NCBI RefSeq assembly: GCF_036227265.1
Contig: NZ_CP109446.1
Span: 1,618,501 to 1,682,500 of the forward strand
DNA length: 64,000 nt
Reading direction: 5' to 3'
Source of the DNA: Streptomyces sp. NBC_01476
GTDB lineage: Bacteria; Actinomycetota; Actinomycetes; Streptomycetales; Streptomycetaceae
In this document: piece after piece, positions 1-7,994 of the stretch
How the letters are laid out: each line of letters opens with the position of its first letter
Position numbering within the stretch: position 1 is the stretch's first letter
Made by a program: the position numbers and the translations under genes
Notes under the pieces: generated by a model
What the model was told of the DNA's origin: nothing
The model's database searches: none
What the model saw: only the letters and a program-made list of their open reading frames with translations

Positions 1-269
1 TCGCCGTCATGGGGTCCCTCGGTGTCGTGGTGGGGCCGCCGTCCGTCCGGGCGGGGACGCTCGGCGGCGGGGGGTCGTTTGTGGCCGCGGTGGCTGGTGT
101 CGCACCACGGGTAGCTGCGGCTGCGGCGGCAGGTGCAGATGGCGACGACGAACCGGTCGGAGGAGACCACCGTGCCGTCGTCCTTCACCACCTCGACCGG
201 GCCCTCGATCAGGATCGGGCCGTCCCGGTCGACGGTGACGCGACGGGGCCGGTCAGCTCCGTTCGGCAC
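1..269 (-). CDS. CDGSH iron-sulfur domain protein (3' end outside window)
   Basis: Partial gene running off the left edge; 89 codons are visible. It starts at a GTG (267-269) inside the last codons of the upstream methyltransferase, a 17-nt overlap implying co-translation. Residues 45-60 read CTCRRSRSYPWCDTSH. This fits the CDGSH pattern: Cys45, Cys47 and Cys56 plus His60, the 3Cys-1His ligand set of a 2Fe-2S cluster. Family knowledge: such small soluble proteins carry redox-active, pH-sensitive clusters. A basic, Arg/Pro/His-rich tail follows the motif. The partner methyltransferase gives no clear functional clue. The end of the protein and any second cluster motif cannot be seen. Confidence 0.8.
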   Translation of the reverse strand, partial: MPNGADRPRRVTVDRDGPILIEGPVEVVKDDGTVVSSDRFVVAICTCRRSRSYPWCDTSHRGHKRPPAAERPRPDGRRPHHDTEGPHDG

Positions 270-939
270 GGATGACCACCAGCTCTTCCTTGTCTTCGTC
301 AGCGCCGATCAGCCCCTGGGCCCGCAGCCACGGCAGCCGTTCGGTGAGCACCGGTCCGAAGGGCACGTACGCCCGTTCGGTGACCGAGCAGCGCAGGCCG
401 GCGTCGGTCAGCCGCCGCAGGGTCGGTTCGACGCCGCACAGGCCGGAGTGGACCATCAGCAGCACACCGTGCGGCCTGAGCACCTTGTGGGAGCGGGCGC
501 AGATGCGGTCCACGGCCTGCCGCCCGGTGTGGCCGGCGTTCCAGGCGACGGCCGCGCCCCGGGTGCGGACCTGCCGCGGATGCGGTGTCGGCACATACGG
601 CGGGTTGCTGATCACCAGGTCGTAGGTGCGGCCCGCCACCGGGTCGGCGAACTCACCGCGCCGCACCCGGATGCGCTGCCGGCTGCGGACCGCGTTGATC
701 CTGGTGGTCGCCACGGCCCGCCAGGAGACGTCGGTGGCCGAGACACGGGCGCCCATCCGGGCGGCGAGCAGGGCCAGTGCCCCGCTGCCGGTACCGATGT
801 CCAGGACGTCCATGTCCGCCGTGACCCCCTCGTTGTGAAGCGCCCGTGCGAGCAGATACGTGTCGGCCTGGGGCGCGTACACCCCGGGCAGTGTCCACAG
901 GGCGCCGAGATTGCGCGGGAGCGCGGCAGTGATCGTCAT
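253..939 (-). CDS. HemK/MTQ2-like class I SAM-dependent methyltransferase
   Basis: 228 residues starting at an ATG with a good site (GGAGGTAAC) 6-7 nt upstream. Motif I, DIGTGSG, lies at residues 47-53 and binds S-adenosylmethionine. NPPY at 112-115 is the signature of N-methyltransferases acting on the amide of Gln/Asn or on an exocyclic base nitrogen. Together they place it in the HemK2/MTQ2 branch (release-factor-type protein glutamine methyltransferases) rather than among small-molecule enzymes. There is no separate N-terminal substrate domain like that of PrmC, so it is probably not the main release-factor methylase. Its 3' end overlaps the CDGSH gene. The substrate is unknown. Confidence 0.82.
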   Translation of the reverse strand: MTITAALPRNLGALWTLPGVYAPQADTYLLARALHNEGVTADMDVLDIGTGSGALALLAARMGARVSATDVSWRAVATTRINAVRSRQRIRVRRGEFADPVAGRTYDLVISNPPYVPTPHPRQVRTRGAAVAWNAGHTGRQAVDRICARSHKVLRPHGVLLMVHSGLCGVEPTLRRLTDAGLRCSVTERAYVPFGPVLTERLPWLRAQGLIGADEDKEELVVIRAERS

Positions 940-1073
940 CTGTTACCTCCATCGGCGGCCGGGTGGCCGTAGCGAGCGCCTGCCCGCCACCTCCGGAAGT
1001 ACGCAAAACGGACGGACGCCCCCCTGTGCGGCCCGCCGGACTCCCGGACATCCCCCCGTGCCGGGAACGGGCG

Positions 1074-1445
1074 TCAGTCGCCGTAGGCGGCCCGCAGGGC
1101 CTCCTCGACCGCCTCACGGGCGGCGTCGCGGTCCAGGCCGAGGCGGCGGGTCCGCTCCACGTAGGCTGTCGCGGCGGCGGCGCTCTCGCGGGCGCGGGCG
1201 TCTCCTGCGGCGATGTACGTGCCGTTGCGGCCCCGGGTCTCGATCACTCCGTCCGCCTCCAGCGCGCGGTACGCCTTGGCGACGGTGTTCGCGGCGAGCC
1301 CCAGCTGCTCGGCCAGGCCCCGCACGGTGGGCAGCTTGTAGCCGACCGGGAGGCGGCCGGCCCTGGTCTGCGCCGCGATCTGCCCGCGCAGCTGCTCGTA
1401 GGGAGCGGCGGACGCGTCCTGATCGATGACGATCTTCAAGCTCAT
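1074..1445 (-). CDS. Short GntR-family (YtrA-type) transcriptional regulator
   Basis: 123 residues. The N-terminal winged helix-turn-helix (about 15-78) holds the typical GntR sequence GYKLPTVRGLAEQLGLAANT, the recognition helix and the wing RGRNGTYI. Only about 45 helical residues follow, so there is no large ligand domain. That is the YtrA-subfamily architecture, whose members usually repress an adjacent transporter operon; no transporter is adjacent here. The ATG shares an ATGA overlap with the stop of the upstream methyltransferase-NUDIX gene, so the two are translationally coupled and probably act together. Confidence 0.85.
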   Translation of the reverse strand: MSLKIVIDQDASAAPYEQLRGQIAAQTRAGRLPVGYKLPTVRGLAEQLGLAANTVAKAYRALEADGVIETRGRNGTYIAAGDARARESAAAATAYVERTRRLGLDRDAAREAVEEALRAAYGD

Positions 1446-2590
1446 ATGAGCGATCCTGGCACAGCGGACGGTGCCAGCGGGACCGCCCGGCCCGGCCCGT
1501 CGGGGTCGTGGGCGATACGGTCGCCGCTCTCGTGCAGGTGCAGCAGGAAGCGGTGGCCGGCGCACCAGGCGTCCAGGCCCGCCCTGCAGTACGCCACCAT
1601 GTCGTCGGGCAGCGCGGCCAGGGGATACCAGCCGAGCTCCGAGCACTTGTCGGGCTCGGCGTTCACCGGCTCGGCGCCTTCGGGGAGGCGGGCCTGGAAG
1701 AACCAGCCGATCCGCGAGCGGCCGTCCGGCGCCCGGTGCTGCATCACCAGCACCGCCTCCAGGTCCTCGGGTGCCAGGTCGAGGCCGATCTCCTCGCGGG
1801 TCTCGCGGATCATGCCGCTTCTGACGTCCTCGCCGTCCTCCAGATGTCCGGAGGGCGCGTGCAACAGCCCGTCGGCATAGCCCGTGTTCGCACGGCGGGC
1901 GAGCAGCACCTCGGCGCCGCGCAGCAGGACGAGGTGGACGTCCACGATCTCCGTGTGGCGCTGCCGGGCGGCGGGCGGCGCGGTGGGGGCCGGCCTGACC
2001 ACCGCGGCATACCGCTCGTCCTGGACCGGGCGTCCCCACAACGCCGGGTCGTGGCCCAGCTGTTCGATCCGGACCGAGCCGCCGAGGGGCGCGGCGAGTG
2101 CGGCGAGGGTGTCGGCGTCGAGTCCGACCGGCTCCACCGTGCCCCAGCGGCCCTCGATCAGCACCAGCCGGCCGCCGGGCCGCAGCAGCCGCACCCACTT
2201 CCGCAGGGCCGCCGCCGGATCGGGCAGCGCCCACAGCACATGCCGGACCAGCACCACGTCGGCGCAGCCGTCGGGGACCGGCGGGGACGCCGCGTCACCC
2301 GGCAGCACCTGGGCACTGGTGTCCGCCAGCTTCCGCCGGGCCCGTTCGACCATGCGGGGCGAGCTGTCGACCGCGGTGACCCGGTGTCCCTGCCCGGCCG
2401 CGAGCAGGGCGAGGCTGCCCGTGCCGCAGCCGAGGTCGAGCAGGTCGCAGGGCGCGGCGGGCAGCCAGCCGCGGAGCCGTATGTCCCACGCCTCCCGGAC
2501 CCGCGGGTCACGCAGACCGTGGTCGGGCTCCTCGTCGAACCGCTCGGCGGCGTCGTCCCAGAACTGGCGGCCGTCACTCTCAGTGCTCAT
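1442..2590 (-). CDS. Methyltransferase-NUDIX hydrolase fusion protein
   Basis: 382 residues in two domains. Residues about 10-200 are a class I methyltransferase, with DLGCGTG at 52-58 and the later strand VVLVRHVLWALPDP. Residues about 213-370 are a NUDIX hydrolase. The box at 248-270 (GHLEDGE, then RETREEIGL) is complete, with all catalytic glutamates. The start chosen is the ATG at 2590, since the methyltransferase fold begins just after it; in-frame codons further upstream encode unrelated Arg-rich sequence. The NUDIX part would hydrolyse a nucleoside diphosphate derivative. Whether the two domains share a substrate is unknown. The gene ends in an ATGA overlap with the GntR gene. Confidence 0.85.
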   Translation of the reverse strand: MSTESDGRQFWDDAAERFDEEPDHGLRDPRVREAWDIRLRGWLPAAPCDLLDLGCGTGSLALLAAGQGHRVTAVDSSPRMVERARRKLADTSAQVLPGDAASPPVPDGCADVVLVRHVLWALPDPAAALRKWVRLLRPGGRLVLIEGRWGTVEPVGLDADTLAALAAPLGGSVRIEQLGHDPALWGRPVQDERYAAVVRPAPTAPPAARQRHTEIVDVHLVLLRGAEVLLARRANTGYADGLLHAPSGHLEDGEDVRSGMIRETREEIGLDLAPEDLEAVLVMQHRAPDGRSRIGWFFQARLPEGAEPVNAEPDKCSELGWYPLAALPDDMVAYCRAGLDAWCAGHRFLLHLHESGDRIAHDPDGPGRAVPLAPSAVPGSLI

Positions 2591-2800
2591 GGGAACAGCC
2601 TGCCATCCACCTCTGACAATCGGCTGCGCCCGCCGCAGCCAGGCACCGCTCGCGCGCGGTACTGCGGCCTTCCCGGCTCCTCCGCGGGCGGCAGCGATCC
2701 CGGGGAGGAGCCGGCCACGGCGTGGATCGCGCCGCGACCGCCGGCAACGAAGCCTCGCCGGACGGCGGTTCGCGGACATGACCAGCCGTGGAGAGAACGG

Positions 2801-3655
2801 CTAGCTGAAGGCCGACAGGCAGGTGGACGGGGTGGCGTGCGCGGGGTCGAGCGCGTTGGCCGCCTCGTGGAAGGCGATGCGGTCGGTGAGGCCGATCGCG
2901 ACGTGCTCGGAGAGGTCGACCGCGCAGAGGTGCTGCAGCACCACGTTGCGCACGTCAGGCCCGGAGAGCGCCTGGGTCGTATACGGCGTGACCACCTCGT
3001 CGTAGACGGTGGAGATCACCGTGTAGTGCACGCCGGGCACCGTGTCGCCGCCGGCGTTGAGCGTCTGCTGGAAGGGCGATCCGGCCACCTGGTCGGTGAG
3101 TCCGGGGAGGTTGTCCCGCAGCAGGTCGGCGGCGCCGGGGAAGTACGGCAGGATCGCCGTCAGCCCGCTCAGCGTCGTGCCGTGGTTGTCCGGCGCCAGT
3201 CCGACCAGGGCGTTCACCTTGGCGGCGCCGCCAAGGAACTTCAGGTAGTAACGCGGCATCATGCCGCCCTGCGAGTGGCCGACGATGTCGACCTTGGCGG
3301 CGTGGGTGGCGGCGAGCACCCGGTCGGTGAAGTCCGAGAGCTGCTGGGCGGAGTCGGCGATCGGTCCGAGGCCGCCGATCAGCGTCTCGCCGGGCAGCAT
3401 GCCGTAGTCGAAGGAGAAGACGCAGTAGCCGCGGGCGACGAGGTAGGGGGCGAAGGCCAGCCAGTTGTCGGTGCCGTTGGCGAAGGTGCCGTGCACAAGG
3501 ACGACCGGGCGGGGGTGTTGGGCCGAGGGGTGGCAGGAGAAGTTGTTCCAGCCGCTGGTGGGTGCGGAGGTGGCCGAGGCGGCGGCGGCCGGGACGACCG
3601 TCATCGCCGCGGCCAGCGCGAACGCGGGCAGGAGACGTTTCCAGGGCAGCCTCAT
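2801..3655 (-). CDS. Secreted alpha/beta-hydrolase lipase/esterase
   Basis: 284 residues with a Sec signal peptide: MRLPWKR, a hydrophobic stretch to about residue 24, then an Ala-rich cleavage region near ASA. The oxyanion motif HG lies at 55-56. The nucleophile elbow GHSQG is at 126-130 (Ser128). Asp219 (YDEVVTPY) and His251 (SEHVAI) are the likely remaining triad members. Cys41/Cys78 and Cys244/Cys279 could form disulfides. The length matches small Streptomyces extracellular lipases of the LipA/EstA type, which cleave acylglycerols or short esters outside the cell. A Crp-type palindrome sits about 45 nt upstream, suggesting nutrient control. Confidence 0.88.
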   Translation of the reverse strand: MRLPWKRLLPAFALAAAMTVVPAAAASATSAPTSGWNNFSCHPSAQHPRPVVLVHGTFANGTDNWLAFAPYLVARGYCVFSFDYGMLPGETLIGGLGPIADSAQQLSDFTDRVLAATHAAKVDIVGHSQGGMMPRYYLKFLGGAAKVNALVGLAPDNHGTTLSGLTAILPYFPGAADLLRDNLPGLTDQVAGSPFQQTLNAGGDTVPGVHYTVISTVYDEVVTPYTTQALSGPDVRNVVLQHLCAVDLSEHVAIGLTDRIAFHEAANALDPAHATPSTCLSAFS

Positions 3656-3698
3656 GTGATCTCCTCACGGGTGGGGGGAACGCGTGGACGACACGCCC

Positions 3699-3714
3699 TG
3701 TGATCCGGATCACT
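3699..3714. promoter_or_regulatory. Crp-like operator upstream of the secreted lipase
   Basis: TGTGATCCGGATCACT contains the 14-bp perfect palindrome GTGATCCGGATCAC and fits the Crp/GlxR half-sites TGTGA-N6-TCAC. It lies 44 nt upstream of the lipase ATG in the lipase promoter region. Regulation by Crp is inference from the sequence match. Confidence 0.5.
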
Positions 3715-3890
3715 CGTACGGGGCTCATCACAAGTTACGCACGAGTAGTAAGCGATGCCTAGTTACGGGCGGGTAAAAAATCGCCGGGTTCCTGGACTGC
3801 GGCGGCCCGCGGCCGGGGGCGGGCGAGGGCCGGAAGTGCGGGGGGAGGAATTAGGAGTTGGCGCCGGGTCCGGCAGGAGAGCATGGGGGG

Positions 3891-4466
3891 ATGAGCGATG
3901 AGGAAGAGCCGCGGTGGGTGGCGGGCGAGACGGCACTGCTGATCACGGTGCCGGAGGCGGACCCGCTGGTGGGCGCGGTCCGCGAGAAGCACGACGCGTC
4001 GGCCAGGAGCGGGATTCCGGCGCATGTGACGGTGCTGTACCCGTTCCTGCCGGACGACCGGATCGACGACGGCGTGCTCGCGGAACTGCGGGAGATGTTC
4101 GCCGGGCATGAGGAGTTCACGCTGGACTTCACCGGGTTCGGGCGGTTCCCGGAGCTGCTCTGGCTGGCCCCGGAAGCGGACGGCCCGGTAAGGGCGCTGA
4201 CCGCGGCGGCCGAGGCTCGCTGGCCGGAAGCGCCGCCGTACGGCGGGGCGTTCGACGATGTGATCCCGCATCTGACGGTCGCGGTCAAGCTGCCGGTCGA
4301 GACGTTCGACGCGATGGAGCGGGAACTCGCCCCCGGGCTTCCGCTGCGTACCCGGGTCAGCGGCGTCCACCTCGTGGTCAACGACGGCGTCCGCTGGCAC
4401 CACCGGACCACCTTCGCGCTTCACGGCAGCGCACCACGCGGTACGGACCGTCCGCCGAACGGGTGA
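3891..4466 (+). CDS. 2H phosphoesterase (2'-5' RNA ligase/cyclic phosphodiesterase superfamily)
   Basis: 191 residues. Two HxT motifs, HVT at 45-47 and HLT at 127-129, are separated by about 80 residues, as in the 2H superfamily (LigT, ThpR, cyclic nucleotide phosphodiesterases). These enzymes act on 2',3'-cyclic or 2'-5' phosphodiester bonds in RNA or nucleotides. The ATG at 3891 was chosen because AGGAGA lies about 11 nt upstream and the fold starts immediately after. It reads divergently from the lipase and has no operon partner. The substrate cannot be decided from sequence. Confidence 0.82.
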   Translation: MSDEEEPRWVAGETALLITVPEADPLVGAVREKHDASARSGIPAHVTVLYPFLPDDRIDDGVLAELREMFAGHEEFTLDFTGFGRFPELLWLAPEADGPVRALTAAAEARWPEAPPYGGAFDDVIPHLTVAVKLPVETFDAMERELAPGLPLRTRVSGVHLVVNDGVRWHHRTTFALHGSAPRGTDRPPNG

Positions 4467-4649
4467 ACTCCCGGGCGACACGCCGATACGGGCGCCCGGC
4501 CGGAACAACCTCCGCCGGGGTCACGTTGGCCAGTACACCTGCGCGAATACCACGGAGTCCGGCCACCGAGGAGCCCGCCGCCGGACCCAGCCACTGACAC
4601 CGGCCACCCGGACCCGGCACCCCACCACTGAGACCACCACGGAGTGACC

Positions 4650-5114
4650 ATGAGCCAGCCACCCGCCACCGGCCCGCTGTTCGACCTGCTCAAGGAGCAC
4701 CACACCGGAGTGCTCGTCACTCTCAAGAGGGACGGCAGGCCGCAGCTGTCCAATGTCTCCTTCACCTACGACGACAGCACCAGGACCGTCCGGATCTCGG
4801 CGACCGACGACCGCGCCAAGACCCGCAATCTGCGCCGGGACCCGCGGGCCAGCTTCTACGTGTCCACGCCCGACCTCGGCGCCTATCTGGTCGCCGAGGG
4901 AGACGCCGAGGTCACCCCGGTGGCCGCCGATCCCCATGACGCCACCGTCGAGGAACTCATAGACGTCTACCGGGCGATCGCCGGCGAACACCCGGACTGG
5001 GACGAGTACCGGGCGGCGATGGTCTCCGACCGCCGGCTGGTCATCAAACTGCGCGCCGACCGCGCGTACGGCTGGGGACGCGGCCAGGGCAGTGTCAGCG
5101 GTCCGCTGGACTGA
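4650..5114 (+). CDS. PPOX-class flavin/F420-dependent oxidoreductase
   Basis: 154 residues forming a single split-barrel domain of the pyridoxamine-5'-phosphate-oxidase-like superfamily. It has the opening helix LFDLLKEHHTGVLVTLKRDG, the strand pair PQLSNVSF, and a KTRNLRRDPRASFYV segment that usually contacts the cofactor phosphate. Actinomycete members of this size commonly use F420, some FMN or heme; the sequence alone does not settle it. The ATG at 4650 is preferred over the in-frame GTG at 4644 because GGAG sits 5 nt before the ATG. The 3' end overlaps the convergent WYL regulator by 20 nt. Confidence 0.82.
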   Translation: MSQPPATGPLFDLLKEHHTGVLVTLKRDGRPQLSNVSFTYDDSTRTVRISATDDRAKTRNLRRDPRASFYVSTPDLGAYLVAEGDAEVTPVAADPHDATVEELIDVYRAIAGEHPDWDEYRAAMVSDRRLVIKLRADRAYGWGRGQGSVSGPLD

Positions 5115-6105
5115 CCGGCGGGAGAGCGCCGCGCCGGCCCGGCGCGGCCGGCCGGCTCTCCGCCGCGCGGGTCAGCCGGGCCGCCACCACCCGCAGGTGC
5201 GCGGCGAGTTCCGGCGGCTCCCTGACCTCGAAGTCCACCCCGAGCATCCCGAGGTACATCGCCAGGGAGTCCAGCGACTCGAAGCCGGTGACCAGTTCGC
5301 AGGAGTCGTCGCCGGCCGAGGTCACCGTGCCGAAGCCGGCCCAGGTGTGCTGGGTGACGACCTCGGCGGAGGCGCGCAGCAGCACCCGGGCCTGGAAGCG
5401 GTAGGTCCTGGTGGTGACGCCCTTGGCGACGTACTCGGCGGCGTCCTCGGGCAGTTCGCGGGGGGTGAAGCGCGGGCCGGTGGGCGTCTTGGGCTCGATC
5501 CGGTCGACCCGGAAGGTCCGCCAGTCGGCGCGGTCCACGTCGTGGGCGAGCAGGTACCAGCGCCGGCCGTGGTGCACCAGCCGGTACGGCTCCACCTCGC
5601 GGCGGCTGGCCGCGCCGCCGTGGTCGAGATAGTCGAAGCGGAGCCGTTCCCGGTCCCGGCAGGCGGCGCCGAGCACGGTCAGGACCTCCTGCCCGACCGT
5701 CGCTCCGGCGGTGCCCGGCCTGACGGTGACCGCCTCCATGGCCTGCAGCCGGTGCCGCAGCCGCGACGGCAGCACCTGTTCCAGCTTGGCGAGCGCCCGT
5801 ACCGACGTCTCCTCGATCCCCTCGACGCTGCCGCCGGCCCCGGTCCGCAGACAGAGCGCGACCGCCACCGCCTCCTCGTCGTCCAGGAGCAGCGGCGGCA
5901 GCGCGGCCCCCGCGCCGAGCCGGTAGCCACCGGCGGTGCCGGGGGCGGCATGCACCGGATAGCCGAGCGCCCGCAGCCGTTCGACGTCGCGCCGCACCGT
6001 GCGGGTGGTGACGTCGAGCCGCTCGGCGAGGTCCGGGCCGGTCCAGTCGCGCCGTGACTGGAGCAGCGAGAGCAGGCGCAGCAGCCGCGCGGACGTTTCC
6101 AGCAT
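5095..6105 (-). CDS. DeoR-type HTH / WYL-domain transcriptional regulator
   Basis: 336 residues. The N-terminal helix-turn-helix (residues 1-60) includes LAERLDVTTRTVRRDVERL, and a PGTAGGYRLG wing follows. The middle carries a WYL domain: RLRFDYLDHGG, then EPYRLVHHGRRWYLLAHD, then RTFRVDRI. A WCX-like C-terminal region ends the protein. YafY-type regulators bind ligands or nucleic acid through WYL and are often autoregulated. The ATG at 6105 opens the HTH directly; upstream in-frame sequence is Arg/Pro/Gly-rich intergenic DNA. There is no convincing target next door apart from the convergent flavoprotein. Confidence 0.85.
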   Translation of the reverse strand: MLETSARLLRLLSLLQSRRDWTGPDLAERLDVTTRTVRRDVERLRALGYPVHAAPGTAGGYRLGAGAALPPLLLDDEEAVAVALCLRTGAGGSVEGIEETSVRALAKLEQVLPSRLRHRLQAMEAVTVRPGTAGATVGQEVLTVLGAACRDRERLRFDYLDHGGAASRREVEPYRLVHHGRRWYLLAHDVDRADWRTFRVDRIEPKTPTGPRFTPRELPEDAAEYVAKGVTTRTYRFQARVLLRASAEVVTQHTWAGFGTVTSAGDDSCELVTGFESLDSLAMYLGMLGVDFEVREPPELAAHLRVVAARLTRAAESRPAAPGRRGALPPVSPADR

Positions 6106-6336
6106 GCGGCTCAGTCTGCCAGCCGTCGCGGACCGGATCTGTCCGCGATCCCCGGGGCCGTACGCCCTCCGGACCCCGGGCTTCCGGACACCCGGACTCC
6201 GGGCCTGCGGACGCCGGGCCTGCGGACGGCCGGTGGCCCCGCCGCGCGAGCAGGACGCGGCGGGACCACCGGGAAGCACCGTTCCGTCACGCCCGCGCGC
6301 GGCGGGACCGCGCACGGGCGGGGTGAAGCGGATCGA

Positions 6337-7362
6337 TCAGAAGACGCTGACTCCGTAAGCGCTCAGCGCCTCCGTGACGGGCTGGAAGTACGTCGTCCCG
6401 CCGGAGGAGCAGTTGCCGCTGCCGCCCGACGTCAGGCCGATCGCCTTCGCGCCGTCGTAGAGGGAGCCGCCGCTGTCGCCGGGCTCGGCGCACACGTTGG
6501 TCCTGATCAGCCCGGAGACGACGTCGCCTCCGCCGTAGTTGACGGTGGCGTTGAGCCCCTGGACGGTGCCGCTGTGGATCCCGGTGGTGGAACCGCGCCT
6601 TTTGACCGACTCACCGACGAAGGCGTTCGCCGCGCTGGTGATGTCCTGGCTGCCGACCGTGCCGTCATGGGCGACGCTCGAGTCGTAGCGGACGATGCCG
6701 TAGTCGTTGCCCGGGAAGCTGGTGCCGGTCGTCGGGCCGATGTACGTGCCCGAGCTGGTGTAGTACGCCGGGCTGCCCTCGGTGCAGTGACCGGCGGTCA
6801 GGAAGTAGTACGTGCTCCCGCTGCGGACGTTGAAGCCCACCGAGCAGCGCCACTGGGTGGTCTGCACGGAGTCGCCGCCGGAGAGCAGCTTGCTGAAGGT
6901 GCCGGAGACACGGCTGATGTGGACGGCGTCGCCGTAGCTCGCGGTGGACTGCCGCAGCTGGGCGAGCTGAGCTGCGGTCACCCGGCTGTCGATGTTGATG
7001 TCAAGGGTGTTGGTACGCGGGTTGACCGACCAGGCACTGCCGGCGATGTCCGCGCTCCGGGCCGCGCTGTCGGCCTGGGCCAGCTGGGCGGCACTGTGCG
7101 TCACGAGCCGTGGGGTGGCGCCCGCCGCGCGGACGGTGTCGGCCGCGGCCTGGGTGGTGACGTTGACGACGGTGGTCTTGCTCGCACTGTCGTAGTACGT
7201 GCCCGCGGTGGCGTTCGCGCCGAGGTGCGAGGCCACGGATGCGGCTGCTTCCGGAGTCGCCTTGGGGGTGGGGGCGGCGGTCGCGGACGGCAGCGCGAAA
7301 GCGGTCGCGGCGAGCAGGCCGGAGGTGACCGCGATCAGCTGTATGCGTCGGGTGGACTTCAC
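6337..7362 (-). CDS. Secreted streptogrisin-like S1 serine protease with prodomain
   Basis: 341 residues. A Sec signal peptide ends near residue 29 and an alpha-lytic-type prodomain spans about 30-165. The mature chymotrypsin-fold protease follows. The catalytic triad is visible: His192 in TAGHC, Asp220 in GNDYGIV and Ser297 in GDSGG. Paired cysteines at 173/193 and around 291 match the streptogrisin disulfides. There is no C-terminal chitin- or starch-binding domain, so this is the short A/B-type layout. It should be autoprocessed after export and degrade extracellular protein. AGGAGG lies close before the GTG/ATG region of the start. Confidence 0.92.
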   Translation of the reverse strand: MKSTRRIQLIAVTSGLLAATAFALPSATAAPTPKATPEAAASVASHLGANATAGTYYDSASKTTVVNVTTQAAADTVRAAGATPRLVTHSAAQLAQADSAARSADIAGSAWSVNPRTNTLDINIDSRVTAAQLAQLRQSTASYGDAVHISRVSGTFSKLLSGGDSVQTTQWRCSVGFNVRSGSTYYFLTAGHCTEGSPAYYTSSGTYIGPTTGTSFPGNDYGIVRYDSSVAHDGTVGSQDITSAANAFVGESVKRRGSTTGIHSGTVQGLNATVNYGGGDVVSGLIRTNVCAEPGDSGGSLYDGAKAIGLTSGGSGNCSSGGTTYFQPVTEALSAYGVSVF

Positions 7363-7994
7363 TCGTTCCTCCTGTGGGGGTGGGAGGTAGGGGGCGGGTG
7401 ATTTGTCGGTGTACCGTCATGACCGCACCGATAAACGAACGCCTCATGCGGCTGACGAGTACTCATGGGAGTATTCAGACCTCACAGGCAACACACAAGA
7501 GGGCGTTTCGGCCCGGAACCCGGCGGGAGTTCGGCCGGAAGATCAGCCGGATGCCCCGGGCGCCGCACAATGCGCAGGCCGGGCGGAGTGCGGCCCCGGC
7601 GGCCGAAGGGGGCGGTAGGGCGGCGGAAAATGACGTCGGGTCAGGGTGTCTCAGGCCGTCTCACCCACTGAGAATCCGCCGCTCCTCCGGCCCCTCGCGG
7701 GAGACCGCGGTGGGCGGCCGGAGGGCGCGAGCGGACGGACGGACGCGGGCCGCGGGAACACTGGGGGGCAGCGCCGTACGGTTCGGGTCCACGGTCACCG
7801 GGCCGCACGGCGCCGGGGTCGGCACGGACCGGAAAACGGAATCGGATCGGAACCGGAAGAAGGTCTGCGCACGCGTCGCCGACAGGGGCGGCGGACGGGC
7901 CGGCGGTCCGCTCCGGCCGCTTCGTCCGCTCCGCCACGGCCCGCGCGTCCGGTCGCCTGCTCGCCCGCTCGGGCCGGGAGACCCTTCCGCACAG
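7363..7994. other. Long intergenic region between protease promoter and LLM gene end
   Basis: 632 nt with no gene I can support. The protease promoter must lie at its left end. At 7457-7476, GAGTACTC and GAGTATTC are separated by ATGG, a near-palindrome about 95 nt upstream of the protease start that could be an operator. The rest is GC-rich with short repeats of CGGACGGACGGACG type near 7734. Open frames across it lack ribosome-binding sites and recognisable domains. Confidence 0.4.

Noticed and set aside
1508..3703. 731-codon plus-strand frame across the methyltransferase-NUDIX and lipase genes.
   Set aside because: Antisense to two supported genes, with no domain and no start signal.
6140..6310. 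GC-rich direct repeats of GGGCCTGCGGACGCC type between the WYL and protease genes.
   Set aside because: Short, imperfect and of uncertain function; only two copies and no structural support for an operator.
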